From CAYTMY01 sp964618075 (GTDB taxonomy: Bacteria; Bacillota; Clostridia; Eubacteriales; Anaerofustaceae): DNA of 64,000 nt. Below, in pieces: positions 1 through 8,439 of the stretch (position 1 is its first letter; the number at the start of each line of letters is the position of its first letter). Position numbers and translations under genes: made by a program. Below the pieces are notes generated by a model. It had not been told where the DNA came from. It saw only the letters and a program-made list of their open reading frames with translations, and ran no database searches. Location: assembly GCA_964618075.1 (NCBI GenBank), contig CAZTZO010000001.1:62001-126000 (forward strand). Direction: 5' to 3'.

Positions 1-405
1 CAATAAAGAAGCGGCGGCGTTTACAAAGCTTTGTATTCTTCGTGATTTAATAGTCATTGTGGATAAGGTAGTCGCCCATTTATGATAGGAATTAAACCAA
101 TCGGTAAGCTGGGTATACAAATCGATCAACGATGAATTTACCGAGATAATATTGATTTTACCCGTGATTTTTTCCTCTAATTCATAGTGACCTGTAACAA
201 ACAGGCACAATCCGTCGGGAGCTCGTTTGATAAAATTCTGTATCCTGCTGCTTCCTGCTTCGGCAATATATACATAATCAATATCATAATTTATTTCCGA
301 CTCGAGCATTTTCACACCGAGAGGTCTTAGAATTCTTTCCTGTCCGATATGCTTATAAGTTACTTTATCCGATATTATTTTAATTATTGAGCTTACACAA
401 TACAT
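1..405 (-). CDS. Partial gene (N-terminal 135 codons), possible PucR/CdaR-like regulator
   Basis: An open frame starts at an ATG at 405 and runs off the left edge without a stop. The visible part is a soluble, mixed alpha/beta domain with no signal peptide or membrane segment. It contains short hydrophobic strands (for example a V-Y-I-A-E-A stretch around residue 50 and a L-C-L-F-V stretch around residue 70) followed by a helical region. This layout resembles the N-terminal ligand-sensing part of PucR/CdaR-type helix-turn-helix regulators of Firmicutes, but no diagnostic motif is visible, so the function is a weak guess. It lies 38 bases downstream of rfbD on the same strand and could be read from the same transcript. 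Confidence 0.5.
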   Translation of the reverse strand, partial: MYCVSSIIKIISDKVTYKHIGQERILRPLGVKMLESEINYDIDYVYIAEAGSSRIQNFIKRAPDGLCLFVTGHYELEEKITGKINIISVNSSLIDLYTQLTDWFNSYHKWATTLSTMTIKSRRIQSFVNAAASLL

Positions 406-443
406 TCTTTTTACCGTCGTTCATATAATATTTGTTACTTTAG

Positions 444-1286
444 TTATATGGATTCTTTTAAGTATCTTTCGAGTGCGTTCTGCCATGTGGGAAGTCTGTC
501 AAAACCGCCTTCATCCAAGGATTTCTTTGACAATCTTGAATTGTGCGGACGAGGCGCCTTTGCACCGAACTCTTCAGTCGTAACAGGAATAAGCCTGCAC
601 TTTGCATCGGAAGAATCAATTATAGCCTTTGCGAAATCAAACCAACTGCATATATTCTCGTTTGTCGCGTGATATATACCGTATTTATCGCTTTTTAACA
701 TTTCGCAAATGATTACTGCGAGATCCTTTGCATATGTCGGGGAACCTACTTGATCGTTTACTACGCTCAATTCGTCTTTCTCTTTTGACAATCTAAGCAT
801 CGTTTTGATAAAATTATTTCCGTTAGCGCCGAATACCCATGAAGTACGTATTATGAAATACTTGCTTATCAGCTCGGTGATTCTGTCTTCTCCCAAAGAC
901 TTACTCTGCCCGTAAACGCTTAACGGTTCTTTCACTGAATTTGTTTCGAAGAATTGTTCGCCTTGACCGTTAAATACGTAGTCTGAGCTTATATATACCA
1001 TTTTTGCGCCTATTTCCTTACATGCCAAGGCAACGCTTTGTGTACCCTCCACATTTATCGCAAAGCAAAGCTCCTTTTCATCCTCAGCCTTGTCTACGGC
1101 AGTAAACGCAGCACAATGAGCCACGGCGTCAGGCTCATATTCCTTTATATAGCTTATAACGGCTTGTCTGTCAGTCAAATCAAAATCACCAACGTCCACG
1201 CCGCGGCATTCTATATTTTCTTTTTTTAATAGTTCAACTACCTCATAACCTAATTGTCCGTTTACTCCGGTCACTAAAACCTTCAT
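444..1286 (-). CDS. rfbD: dTDP-4-dehydrorhamnose reductase
   Basis: 280 residues, the usual length for RmlD. This cytosolic enzyme does the last step of dTDP-L-rhamnose synthesis, the NAD(P)H-dependent reduction of dTDP-4-dehydro-L-rhamnose. The N-terminus carries the Rossmann glycine motif (GVNGQLG, residues 7-13), and a YxxxK pair (YGQSK) of the short-chain dehydrogenase/reductase active site lies near residue 125. The start codon shares one base with the stop of rfbB upstream, which suggests translational coupling. Together with rfbB and rfbC it supplies rhamnose for the cell-surface polysaccharide implied by the glycosyltransferases upstream. Confidence 0.93.
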   Translation of the reverse strand: MKVLVTGVNGQLGYEVVELLKKENIECRGVDVGDFDLTDRQAVISYIKEYEPDAVAHCAAFTAVDKAEDEKELCFAINVEGTQSVALACKEIGAKMVYISSDYVFNGQGEQFFETNSVKEPLSVYGQSKSLGEDRITELISKYFIIRTSWVFGANGNNFIKTMLRLSKEKDELSVVNDQVGSPTYAKDLAVIICEMLKSDKYGIYHATNENICSWFDFAKAIIDSSDAKCRLIPVTTEEFGAKAPRPHNSRLSKKSLDEGGFDRLPTWQNALERYLKESI

Positions 1287-2305
1287 TATCTTTCCCCATA
1301 CATTCTCTCGTAATAATTTTGGTAATCACCCTTAAGTATGTTTTCCCACCACTGTCTGTTGTCAAGATACCATTGGATTGTTTCTTTTATGCCGTCCTCA
1401 AACTTTGTTTCGGGATACCAGCCCAATTCATCATGTATTTTTGTGGGATCTATAGCGTATCTCATATCATGTCCGGGTCGATCTTTAACATACGCAATAA
1501 GACTTTCCGGCTTTCCAAGCTGCTTTAATATAGTTTTGACCACTTCAATATTTGTCTTTTCATTGTGTCCGCCGACATTATATACCTCGCCTTCGGAGCC
1601 TTTTCTCATTACAAGGTCGATAGCACTGCAGTGATCCTTGACGTAAAGCCAGTCGCGTACGTTTTCGCCTTTCCCGTAAACAGGAAGCGACTCATTTGCC
1701 AAAGCTCTCGATATCATAAGCGGAATAAGCTTTTCGGGGAAATGATACGGCCCGTAGTTATTCGAACACCTGGTTATTGATACCGGCAGCTTAAAAGTCC
1801 TGTAATATGCAAGCACCAAAAGGTCAGCAGATGCCTTGCTTGCGGAATATGGGCTTGAAGTATGTATCGGGGTGTCTTCCGTAAAAAACAGGTCTGTTCT
1901 GTCTAGAGGCAAATCTCCGTACACCTCGTCTGTTGACACTTGATGATAACGCTTAACACCGAATTTTCTGCATGCGTCCATCATTACCTGAGTCCCCATA
2001 ATATTAGTCTGTAAAAATATTTCGGGGTTCTCTATCGAACGGTCTACGTGGCTTTCTGCCGCAAAGTTTACAACTATATCGGGCTTGTATTTTTCAAAAA
2101 CTTTTTCTACGCAGCTTCTGTCAGCTATATCGCCTTTTACGAAAGTGAATTTCGGGCTTTTCATGGCAGTATCCAGAGTTTCCATGTTTCCCGCATAAGT
2201 AAGTGCGTCTATACAAATAATGTTATCCTCAGGATGATTCTCAAGCTGATAATATACGAAATTACCGCCTATAAACCCCGCTCCGCCGGTTATTAAAATA
2301 TTCAT
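1286..2305 (-). CDS. rfbB: dTDP-glucose 4,6-dehydratase
   Basis: 339 residues, normal for RmlB. It converts dTDP-glucose to dTDP-4-keto-6-deoxyglucose using bound NAD, the second step of dTDP-rhamnose synthesis. The N-terminal GGAGFIGG dinucleotide-binding motif (residues 7-14), the STDEVYG segment near residue 125 and the catalytic YSASK (about residue 155) are all visible. It sits 2 bases after rfbC and overlaps rfbD by one base, so the three rfb genes form a tight operon. The first enzyme of the pathway, RfbA, is not in this window. Confidence 0.95.
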   Translation of the reverse strand: MNILITGGAGFIGGNFVYYQLENHPEDNIICIDALTYAGNMETLDTAMKSPKFTFVKGDIADRSCVEKVFEKYKPDIVVNFAAESHVDRSIENPEIFLQTNIMGTQVMMDACRKFGVKRYHQVSTDEVYGDLPLDRTDLFFTEDTPIHTSSPYSASKASADLLVLAYYRTFKLPVSITRCSNNYGPYHFPEKLIPLMISRALANESLPVYGKGENVRDWLYVKDHCSAIDLVMRKGSEGEVYNVGGHNEKTNIEVVKTILKQLGKPESLIAYVKDRPGHDMRYAIDPTKIHDELGWYPETKFEDGIKETIQWYLDNRQWWENILKGDYQNYYERMYGER

Positions 2306-2307
2306 TT

Positions 2308-2880
2308 TTATTTACCTGCTTTCATTTCTTCGTAAACGAAATTACAGTCGCTGTCCTTTAATAAAGGTGCTTTTAAATCCTTTTCGGAAAGGATAGGGTC
2401 GCTTATCGGCCATTTTACAGATATGGAAGGATCGTCGAATCTTATGGACCTGTCGCACTCCTTGCTGTAATAATTATCCACCTTATACACAAACTCGGTA
2501 TTTTCTTCAAGGGTTACAAAAGCATGTGCAAATCCTCTCGGAATATAAAACTGTCTTTTGTTTTCCGCCGATAGTTCAACTCCTACCCATTTTAAATATG
2601 TGGGTGAACCCTTTCTGATATCAACAGCAACGTCCATAACTTTGCCGGCAACCACTCTAACGATCTTTGACTGCGCCATTGGCGAATTCTGGAAATGAAG
2701 TCCCCTTAACGTACCCTTTTGCGATGTATAGCTTTGATTGTCCTGTACAAACTCATTCGTTATACCGAATTGCTCATATTTGTACTTTGTATATGTTTCA
2801 CAAAACCATCCCCTGTTATCTCCGAAGACGTCAGGCTCAATAATAAGCAAATCTTCTATTTCTGTTTTAATTATCCCCAT
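2308..2880 (-). CDS. rfbC: dTDP-4-dehydrorhamnose 3,5-epimerase
   Basis: 190 residues, typical for the RmlC cupin family. It epimerises C3 and C5 of the 4-keto-6-deoxy sugar nucleotide between the RfbB and RfbD steps. The LRGLHFQ segment near residue 60 contains the catalytic histidine, and the GFAHAF/EFVYK region around residues 117-135 matches the family core. The ATG is preceded by an AAAGGAG ribosome binding site lying inside the end of the polymerase gene, with which it overlaps by 14 bases. Confidence 0.94.
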   Translation of the reverse strand: MGIIKTEIEDLLIIEPDVFGDNRGWFCETYTKYKYEQFGITNEFVQDNQSYTSQKGTLRGLHFQNSPMAQSKIVRVVAGKVMDVAVDIRKGSPTYLKWVGVELSAENKRQFYIPRGFAHAFVTLEENTEFVYKVDNYYSKECDRSIRFDDPSISVKWPISDPILSEKDLKAPLLKDSDCNFVYEEMKAGK

Positions 2881-4327
2881 TATATGCTCCTTTGTTTAAT
2901 TTTATATTTAAACTATCTTTATTTAACGACCCGAAAACACCTAATGTTAATGCATAACACGATATTCCTATAGACGCGTTCATATATGGATTGAACCATG
3001 TAACTATAAGAAACGCAAGGATTGCACATAAAGACGTACATGATAACAAAATGTTGTCCGATCGCTCTTTTTTATTCTCTTTTATTGATGAAAACATTAC
3101 CGTTAAACAGATAAATATAGGGATTAAATACAGCAATAATCCGAACAAACCCATTTTATTAATTATATCATAATAGAAGTATTCTATTATACCATTTGTG
3201 GAATAAGTTATATAAGAGCCCAGTCCATGCCCGAAAATCGGGGATAACATAATGGATTCTTTAACCTCTCGCACCATATTGTCTCTGAAAGAATCAGAAT
3301 TTTTGGAATCATCTATATATTTATCAATTGCTTCGTCATTTCTTACCGTTGATACTGTCGGTATTGATGTATCCCTACTGCCTGTATCTTCTTTTTCTTT
3401 TGTATTGTCCTCAAACGATATACCGAATGTTCTTTTTACGGCAAAATCAATATAATTAACACCGAAATAAACGCTTTGAAGACCGATAAACACAAACATC
3501 AGTACGGTTGATATTATAATATGTTTTGCTATTTTTTTAAAGGAATATCTATCAATAATCAAGTATAAAGTTATCATTGCCAAAGCCGTTATGCCGAAAG
3601 TAGCGTATAACGATCTTGTGAAGGTCAAAAAAATCGACCACATCAATACACCTGTCGCAATACTATACTTCCATAAGAATTTTGTGCTTTTTATTTGAAA
3701 ATACATAAAGTACGCGCATGCGCAGACCATATAGGGAGCACTTTTAAAAAACATACGATATAATACAGGAGTTATATAATCCTGATTTGCCAAAAGCGCG
3801 TCAAATAAAAAATAGTAAACATCTGTCCTCAGATAAGTCAATAGGCAAACTGTTATATATATGAGTAAAGACAATACTGCCTGAAATAACGCCCCTATAC
3901 AGAGCGTTTTTATCGCAAACGATATTCTGTCCTTGTTTCGCAAGGTCAATATGGCAACGGGTATGCACGATAAATATGAAAAACCCTTTAAATCAGAATT
4001 GATTAGAGTAATGCTGTTTCCTGCCTTATAGCCCAAAGCCGCACATATAAAAATATAAACAACAAAAATCAAAATAGTAAGGTTGAACGGTTGCATCAAA
4101 TATTGTTTTATTTGTTTTATAAGCGGCGCAAGAGCAAACAATAGTGACAATAATAAAAATATCATTCTGGGAGTAACAGAGCCTATTTTTATAAAGTGCC
4201 CTCCCCCGCTCCAAGAACAATCAAAAATAAATAAGCAAAAAAATACAAATGACATGGATTCACAGAATCCTATATAATCCTTATTTGATATTGTCTGCTT
4301 TATTTCCTTTATTAAATCTTTAATCAT
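2867..4327 (-). CDS. O-antigen ligase/polymerase-like (Wzy) membrane protein
   Basis: About 486 residues with some ten to twelve hydrophobic segments separated by short polar loops. One long extracytoplasmic loop (roughly residues 300-370), rich in D, E, S and T, has the position of the large periplasmic loop of the Wzy_C/WaaL family. Such proteins polymerise or ligate surface polysaccharide repeat units at the membrane. Its place between glycosyltransferases and rfb genes supports a polymerase of a rhamnose-containing polymer. I chose the ATG at 4327 because it follows an AAGGA sequence; an upstream TTG at 4351 would add eight residues. The exact substrate cannot be read from sequence. Confidence 0.75.
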   Translation of the reverse strand: MIKDLIKEIKQTISNKDYIGFCESMSFVFFCLFIFDCSWSGGGHFIKIGSVTPRMIFLLLSLLFALAPLIKQIKQYLMQPFNLTILIFVVYIFICAALGYKAGNSITLINSDLKGFSYLSCIPVAILTLRNKDRISFAIKTLCIGALFQAVLSLLIYITVCLLTYLRTDVYYFLFDALLANQDYITPVLYRMFFKSAPYMVCACAYFMYFQIKSTKFLWKYSIATGVLMWSIFLTFTRSLYATFGITALAMITLYLIIDRYSFKKIAKHIIISTVLMFVFIGLQSVYFGVNYIDFAVKRTFGISFEDNTKEKEDTGSRDTSIPTVSTVRNDEAIDKYIDDSKNSDSFRDNMVREVKESIMLSPIFGHGLGSYITYSTNGIIEYFYYDIINKMGLFGLLLYLIPIFICLTVMFSSIKENKKERSDNILLSCTSLCAILAFLIVTWFNPYMNASIGISCYALTLGVFGSLNKDSLNIKLNKGAYNGDN

Positions 4328-4341
4328 ATTATCCTTATTTT

Positions 4342-5286
4342 TTACGCCCAAATAAACTGTGCAACCATTCTTGAAAAATCGTATTTGTATATCTTATATT
4401 TCAAGAAGCAAGCTATTTTAGCGTATTTTGACATATCGACAAGCTTGCTGTAATCCTTGCACATTTCATAATCATTGCATGATAATTTTGAGTTGTATAA
4501 TTCGGCAAAATAGCCTGCCTGCCTCATTGTTTTTAACATGCTGTCCTTCATATCATTATTATGTAATTTGTTTATAATATATTTTAAATCTTTTCTTTTG
4601 GCTCCGACTGAATTGTCGTTATGTTGTCTGTAAAGTATTGTAGATTCAGGTAAATAAGCTATATGACCGAATGCTGAAGCGATAAGAGCAAGATACCAAT
4701 CATGCATTAAAATGCTATCTGTTTCCAATATATTGAAATCTATTAAATCAACGAGTGACGAGTTAATCATTACGGTACAGCCTGTAACGATATTCTGTAT
4801 TACAAGGTTATTTAGCTCGTTTCTTAAAGGGGAAAGCTGACAATAATGCATAAAAGAATCATCTATTATATTCAAATCAGAATCCACGACCTTCAAATCG
4901 CTGTGTACCAATACAGGCAAACTTGCGTCGTTTTTTTCTTCCGAGAGCATTATTTCAAGCGTATCTTTTATTTTATCGGGAAGCCATACATCGTCCTGGT
5001 CGCAAAACATGAAATATTCGCCCTTACAATGAGAAAGCATGTACATAAAGTTATCTTTTGCACTTCCGTGCTTTTTATCACAGCTTAATAATTTGATTTT
5101 ATCACTGTACTTTTCACAATACTTTTGAATACTGCTTAAAGTAGCGTCTGTGGAAACGTCGTCCGATATTATCAGCTCCCAATTATCATACGATTGAATA
5201 AGAATAGATTCAATCAATTCGTCGATATAATTTATTCCGTTGTATGTTGCAAGCAACACTGTTACCTTCGGTTTATCGTTTATCAT
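4342..5286 (-). CDS. Glycosyltransferase family 2, rhamnosyltransferase-like
   Basis: 314 residues. The N-terminus has the GT2 nucleotide-sugar fold (TVLLATYNG at residues 8-16, SDDVSTD at 41-47) and the metal-binding FCDQDDVW motif at residues 94-101. That motif is typical of RfbF-like rhamnosyltransferases. It would add a sugar, plausibly rhamnose given the rfb genes, to a lipid-linked intermediate on the cytoplasmic face. It follows the upstream glycosyltransferase by 8 bases and overlaps the frame of the next gene, so it belongs to the same operon. The donor sugar is inferred from context, not shown. Confidence 0.85.
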   Translation of the reverse strand: MINDKPKVTVLLATYNGINYIDELIESILIQSYDNWELIISDDVSTDATLSSIQKYCEKYSDKIKLLSCDKKHGSAKDNFMYMLSHCKGEYFMFCDQDDVWLPDKIKDTLEIMLSEEKNDASLPVLVHSDLKVVDSDLNIIDDSFMHYCQLSPLRNELNNLVIQNIVTGCTVMINSSLVDLIDFNILETDSILMHDWYLALIASAFGHIAYLPESTILYRQHNDNSVGAKRKDLKYIINKLHNNDMKDSMLKTMRQAGYFAELYNSKLSCNDYEMCKDYSKLVDMSKYAKIACFLKYKIYKYDFSRMVAQFIWA

Positions 5287-5294
5287 TATAAAGA

Positions 5295-6434
5295 TTATCT
5301 TTCTGTTTTTTTAAAGGCTTCTGACAGCTTTCCTTTGAATACCTCTGGAGAAAAGAATTCCTCATAAAGATCTCTCGATTTTCTTCTCATTGCTGTATTT
5401 TCGTCCTTTGTTATTTTTGCAACCTTAGCTGCAACTTCATCTATATTTTTTTCGGATATATTAAACCCGACGCCGTAAGCATCTATCATTTCATAGGTAT
5501 CACCCTGAATATTGTTTATTACCGGTATACCCATTTTGAAATAATCCACTGATTTCATACTAAGTCCCACATAAACATAAGGCTGCATTATATTCAACGC
5601 AAAGTCGCAGCCTGAAAATATCTGTGCCTTTTGCGCTTCGTCATAAATTTTACCGTGATATTTGACGTTGACGCCTATATTCTGCGCTTTTTCTATTAGT
5701 TCGGCTCGCTTCTCTCCTTCGCCTATCACATGGAAATCGACTGCTTTGTATTTGGTCAATTTATCTAATAAATTAACAATAAAATCAATATCAATTATGT
5801 TATTTATAGAGCCGAGATAAACTATATTCAGATGATTTGAAATGAGCAATTCACCCGTAATATCAGCTTTGACGTCCTCGGACGAAACATAAACAGTCTC
5901 ATTTACGCAGTTTTTAGTTATATCCTTCATAGCCTCAGCGAATAAATTGCACTCGTACATAACCTCATCGGCTGCGGATATGTTCTTGTCACGAACGCTG
6001 CGCCATATATTAAAAGGCAATGATAATAAAGGATTGTGCTTATACGGAAATGTTTCCGGCCATAAATCAAAAACGTCAAAAATCAATATGGTCTTGTTTC
6101 TTCGTTTGTATTCAGCGCATGCTTTAACTGCGGCATTCGGGGGAACAAGATCATACACCAAGCTTGGCTTTATTTTTTTTAGCTCTTTGTATACCTTGCG
6201 GGCGAATACACAATAGGATATTATCCTTGAAACAGACAGGTTCCTTTTATAAGGCGGAACGTGAACCTGCACGGTACCTTCTTCTTCAAGAGAATAATAA
6301 GATTTCGTATAATGATTAAAATCCGCAGTATAAAAGATAACTTCATAATTTAAGCTTTGAAGCGTTTCTTTTACATATGCTATTCTTTTATTGCTGTAGT
6401 TTGTGTAGCTTATGCATATAGCTTTTTTAAGCAT
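5295..6434 (-). CDS. Glycosyltransferase family 1/4 (GT-B fold)
   Basis: 379 residues with the two-Rossmann-domain layout of GT-B enzymes. The C-terminal half has the acceptable family pattern: a YLGSINN strand-turn, a HVIGEGEKR segment and a K-S-V-D-Y-F-K-M-G-I-P-V stretch in place of the usual E-P-x-G-x-P nucleotide-binding region. It is the first gene of the minus-strand polysaccharide operon. A GGGAG ribosome binding site precedes the ATG, and a promoter-like sequence lies just upstream (6458-6487). Donor and acceptor are unknown. Confidence 0.8.
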   Translation of the reverse strand: MLKKAICISYTNYSNKRIAYVKETLQSLNYEVIFYTADFNHYTKSYYSLEEEGTVQVHVPPYKRNLSVSRIISYCVFARKVYKELKKIKPSLVYDLVPPNAAVKACAEYKRRNKTILIFDVFDLWPETFPYKHNPLLSLPFNIWRSVRDKNISAADEVMYECNLFAEAMKDITKNCVNETVYVSSEDVKADITGELLISNHLNIVYLGSINNIIDIDFIVNLLDKLTKYKAVDFHVIGEGEKRAELIEKAQNIGVNVKYHGKIYDEAQKAQIFSGCDFALNIMQPYVYVGLSMKSVDYFKMGIPVINNIQGDTYEMIDAYGVGFNISEKNIDEVAAKVAKITKDENTAMRRKSRDLYEEFFSPEVFKGKLSEAFKKTER

Positions 6435-6457
6435 ATATTTCTCCCAATATATTTGAT

Positions 6458-6487
6458 ATTATATCATTTACCAATCTGCTTAAACAA
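6458..6487 (-). promoter_or_regulatory. Promoter of the polysaccharide operon
   Basis: On the minus strand a TTGTTT -35 box (6482-6487) and a TATAAT -10 box (6458-6463) are separated by 18 bases, about 25 bases before the first glycosyltransferase ATG. This fits a vegetative sigma-A promoter. Confidence 0.55.
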
Positions 6488-6531
6488 TATTAAGGCATAA
6501 CTCTGTTTAAGAATTTCACGAATACCATGCT

Positions 6532-6559
6532 TTGCAAATCGTTTGCTTTAAAGTATACT
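6532..6559 (+). promoter_or_regulatory. Promoter of the tyrosine phosphatase gene
   Basis: TTGCAA (6532-6537) and TATACT (6554-6559) are 16 bases apart, ahead of an AAGGAG ribosome binding site and the ATG at 6592. It is divergent to the polysaccharide operon promoter. Confidence 0.5.
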
Positions 6560-6591
6560 CTACTAATAGACAATCATAAGGAGCATTTTAC

Positions 6592-7302
6592 ATGGTTCAA
6601 TGTGTACGAAAACTCAATTTAAGTAAAAGTGTCAATATGCGAGATTTGGGAGGATATCCTATCTCTTATCATTCGTGTACTTCATGGGGAGTCTTTTTCA
6701 GAAGCGATGTTCCGTCGGAAGTATCCGAAAGAGATCTCAATATACTTAAATCACGCAATATACTGAGCGTAATAGATATGAGAAACATAGAGGAAGCCGC
6801 TAAAATGCCATGTGCTCTTAACGGACGAGACGGCTTTGATTATTATCATATACCGATGTATGGCGACGGAAAGCTTCCTATAGATCCAAGAGATGTAGGT
6901 ATGACATATTTTGAAATGATTGATGAGCAAACAGTTGCAGCTAAAATTTTCAAGGTTTTGATAGAATCAAAGCACTCGGTGCTTTTTCACTGTCTTGCAG
7001 GAAAAGACAGAACAGGTGTGATTGCCGCTATGCTTCTTGAATTGGCAGGAGTCGCACAAACGGATATAATTGCGGATTATATGCTTACTGAGGTTTACAT
7101 TTCTCCGATAGTAGAAAAGTTTAAAGTGGAGTATCCTGATATTTTAGAACATATTCTGATCCCCCATAAGGAATTCATGTCCGATTTTTTATATCTCTTT
7201 AAGGGAAAATACACATCAACTGCAAATTATCTGTCTGTGATAGGCTTTACGGACAATGAAATATTGACACTGAAAAACAAGCTTGTTACAAAGCTTTTGT
7301 GA
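6592..7302 (+). CDS. Protein tyrosine/serine phosphatase (Y_phosphatase3 type)
   Basis: 236 residues. The catalytic P-loop HCLAGKDRTG lies at residues 133-142, with nucleophile C134 and phosphate-binding R140 of the CX5R signature. The N-terminal N-M-R-D-L-G-G segment (residues 15-21) is the conserved entry motif of this bacterial phosphatase family, whose members act on phosphotyrosine and sometimes on phosphoinositides. No signal peptide or membrane segment is visible, so it is cytosolic. Standing divergently beside a polysaccharide operon it could counteract a capsule-type tyrosine kinase, but no kinase is in the window and that link is only an inference. Confidence 0.85.
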   Translation: MVQCVRKLNLSKSVNMRDLGGYPISYHSCTSWGVFFRSDVPSEVSERDLNILKSRNILSVIDMRNIEEAAKMPCALNGRDGFDYYHIPMYGDGKLPIDPRDVGMTYFEMIDEQTVAAKIFKVLIESKHSVLFHCLAGKDRTGVIAAMLLELAGVAQTDIIADYMLTEVYISPIVEKFKVEYPDILEHILIPHKEFMSDFLYLFKGKYTSTANYLSVIGFTDNEILTLKNKLVTKLL

Positions 7303-7323
7303 TAAATAATGATAACTTTAAAA

Positions 7324-7354
7324 AAACAATAAGCTTAAAAACTGCTTATTGTTT
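7324..7354. terminator. Bidirectional hairpin between convergent genes
   Basis: An 11-bp perfect stem (7324-7334 with 7344-7354) with a 9-base loop lies between the convergent phosphatase and TVP38 genes. It has A-rich and T-rich flanks, so it can serve both. Confidence 0.6.
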
Positions 7355-7375
7355 AATTTATACTTACTTTCATTT

Positions 7376-8275
7376 TCATTCTGCAGTCATATCGTGCGAA
7401 GAATGATTTTTATCAGTGATTACCTTCTTAACTGACGGTTTGCTTGTGTCTTTTTTCGGAATGTTTGTATTATTCTTCTTTTGATCATGTTTTAAAGTTA
7501 TATTTTGATATATTTTACCGCCGTATTTTATTATTTTATCCCTGTATTTATACAATACGGCGATGAATAATACAAGTAAAGCGCTCAACCAAATAACCTG
7601 ATTGAAATCTCCCGCAAGAATATTCTTTCCCACGGAGCATAATACCAATATAGTTGGAAAGCTCCCGATATATACACAAACCGCAAACCTTTTTATCGTA
7701 ATATTCGAACGCGCTGCCATGTACGGTACAATACCGTTTGGTAAAAGTGGGATAAGACATCCGAGTATGACCATAAAACCGGGGTATTCCGAATCGGCTA
7801 TCATCTTTCCGAAATTCTTTTTTCCCGTTTTTTCATTCGTATAGAAGTACTTGGTAATACGATTACCAAGCCTACGCGCTACAAGGAAAACACATACGTT
7901 TGCGCCGACGTAGCTTAAATGACATATAACAAAGCCAAAGAATGTCCCGAATATCACGCCAGCGGCTACCTGTATAGGCAGACCCGGAAAGACTATGCTG
8001 ACGACTTGTACAAACTGCAAAAGAGCAGTTAATATAACTCCCTTGACGTTACCGCTGCTTTTGATGTATTCCTGTACTTCCTCATTATCACCATGCTCAA
8101 GCACTGTAAAAAAATCGGGAAGCATTGAACGTAAAACGAGATAGAACAATGCGCATACACCGATTATCAGCACGACAGAAAGGATAGTTTTGACTTTTTT
8201 ATTCAACAGTTCACCAAAGAATACTCTTTCATATTGTAAGTATGATAATCTTATCACAAAAACATTGCCATTCAA
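7376..8275 (-). CDS. TVP38/TMEM64 (SNARE-associated, DedA-like) membrane protein
   Basis: 299 residues with about six hydrophobic segments. The central part has the family signature: P-G-L-P-I-Q-V-A-A-G-V-I-F-G-T at about residue 97, then a G-A-N-V-C-V-F-L-V-A-R-R-L-G segment and a P-x-L-P-N-G-I-V-P-Y motif near residue 180. Family members are implicated in lipid scrambling or export at the cytoplasmic membrane; the substrate here is unknown. The C-terminal 50 residues are a lysine-rich cytoplasmic tail. The ATG at 8275 has no clear ribosome binding site. A TTG at 8206 preceded by GGTGA would begin just before the first membrane helix and may be the true start. Confidence 0.8.
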   Translation of the reverse strand: MNGNVFVIRLSYLQYERVFFGELLNKKVKTILSVVLIIGVCALFYLVLRSMLPDFFTVLEHGDNEEVQEYIKSSGNVKGVILTALLQFVQVVSIVFPGLPIQVAAGVIFGTFFGFVICHLSYVGANVCVFLVARRLGNRITKYFYTNEKTGKKNFGKMIADSEYPGFMVILGCLIPLLPNGIVPYMAARSNITIKRFAVCVYIGSFPTILVLCSVGKNILAGDFNQVIWLSALLVLFIAVLYKYRDKIIKYGGKIYQNITLKHDQKKNNTNIPKKDTSKPSVKKVITDKNHSSHDMTAE

Positions 8276-8439
8276 CTGCTTTCAAATTTCATTACATATT
8301 TTTAATAATTCCAATCTGTTTTTAATCGTAGTATAAGTAGTATAATATAGTTTATATCTTTTATTATTGTAAATGCTTCAGCATAAAATGCTTGCAGTGC
8401 AAAAGACGTTTATTGCCATTTTGCTCAGAAAGGACAGCG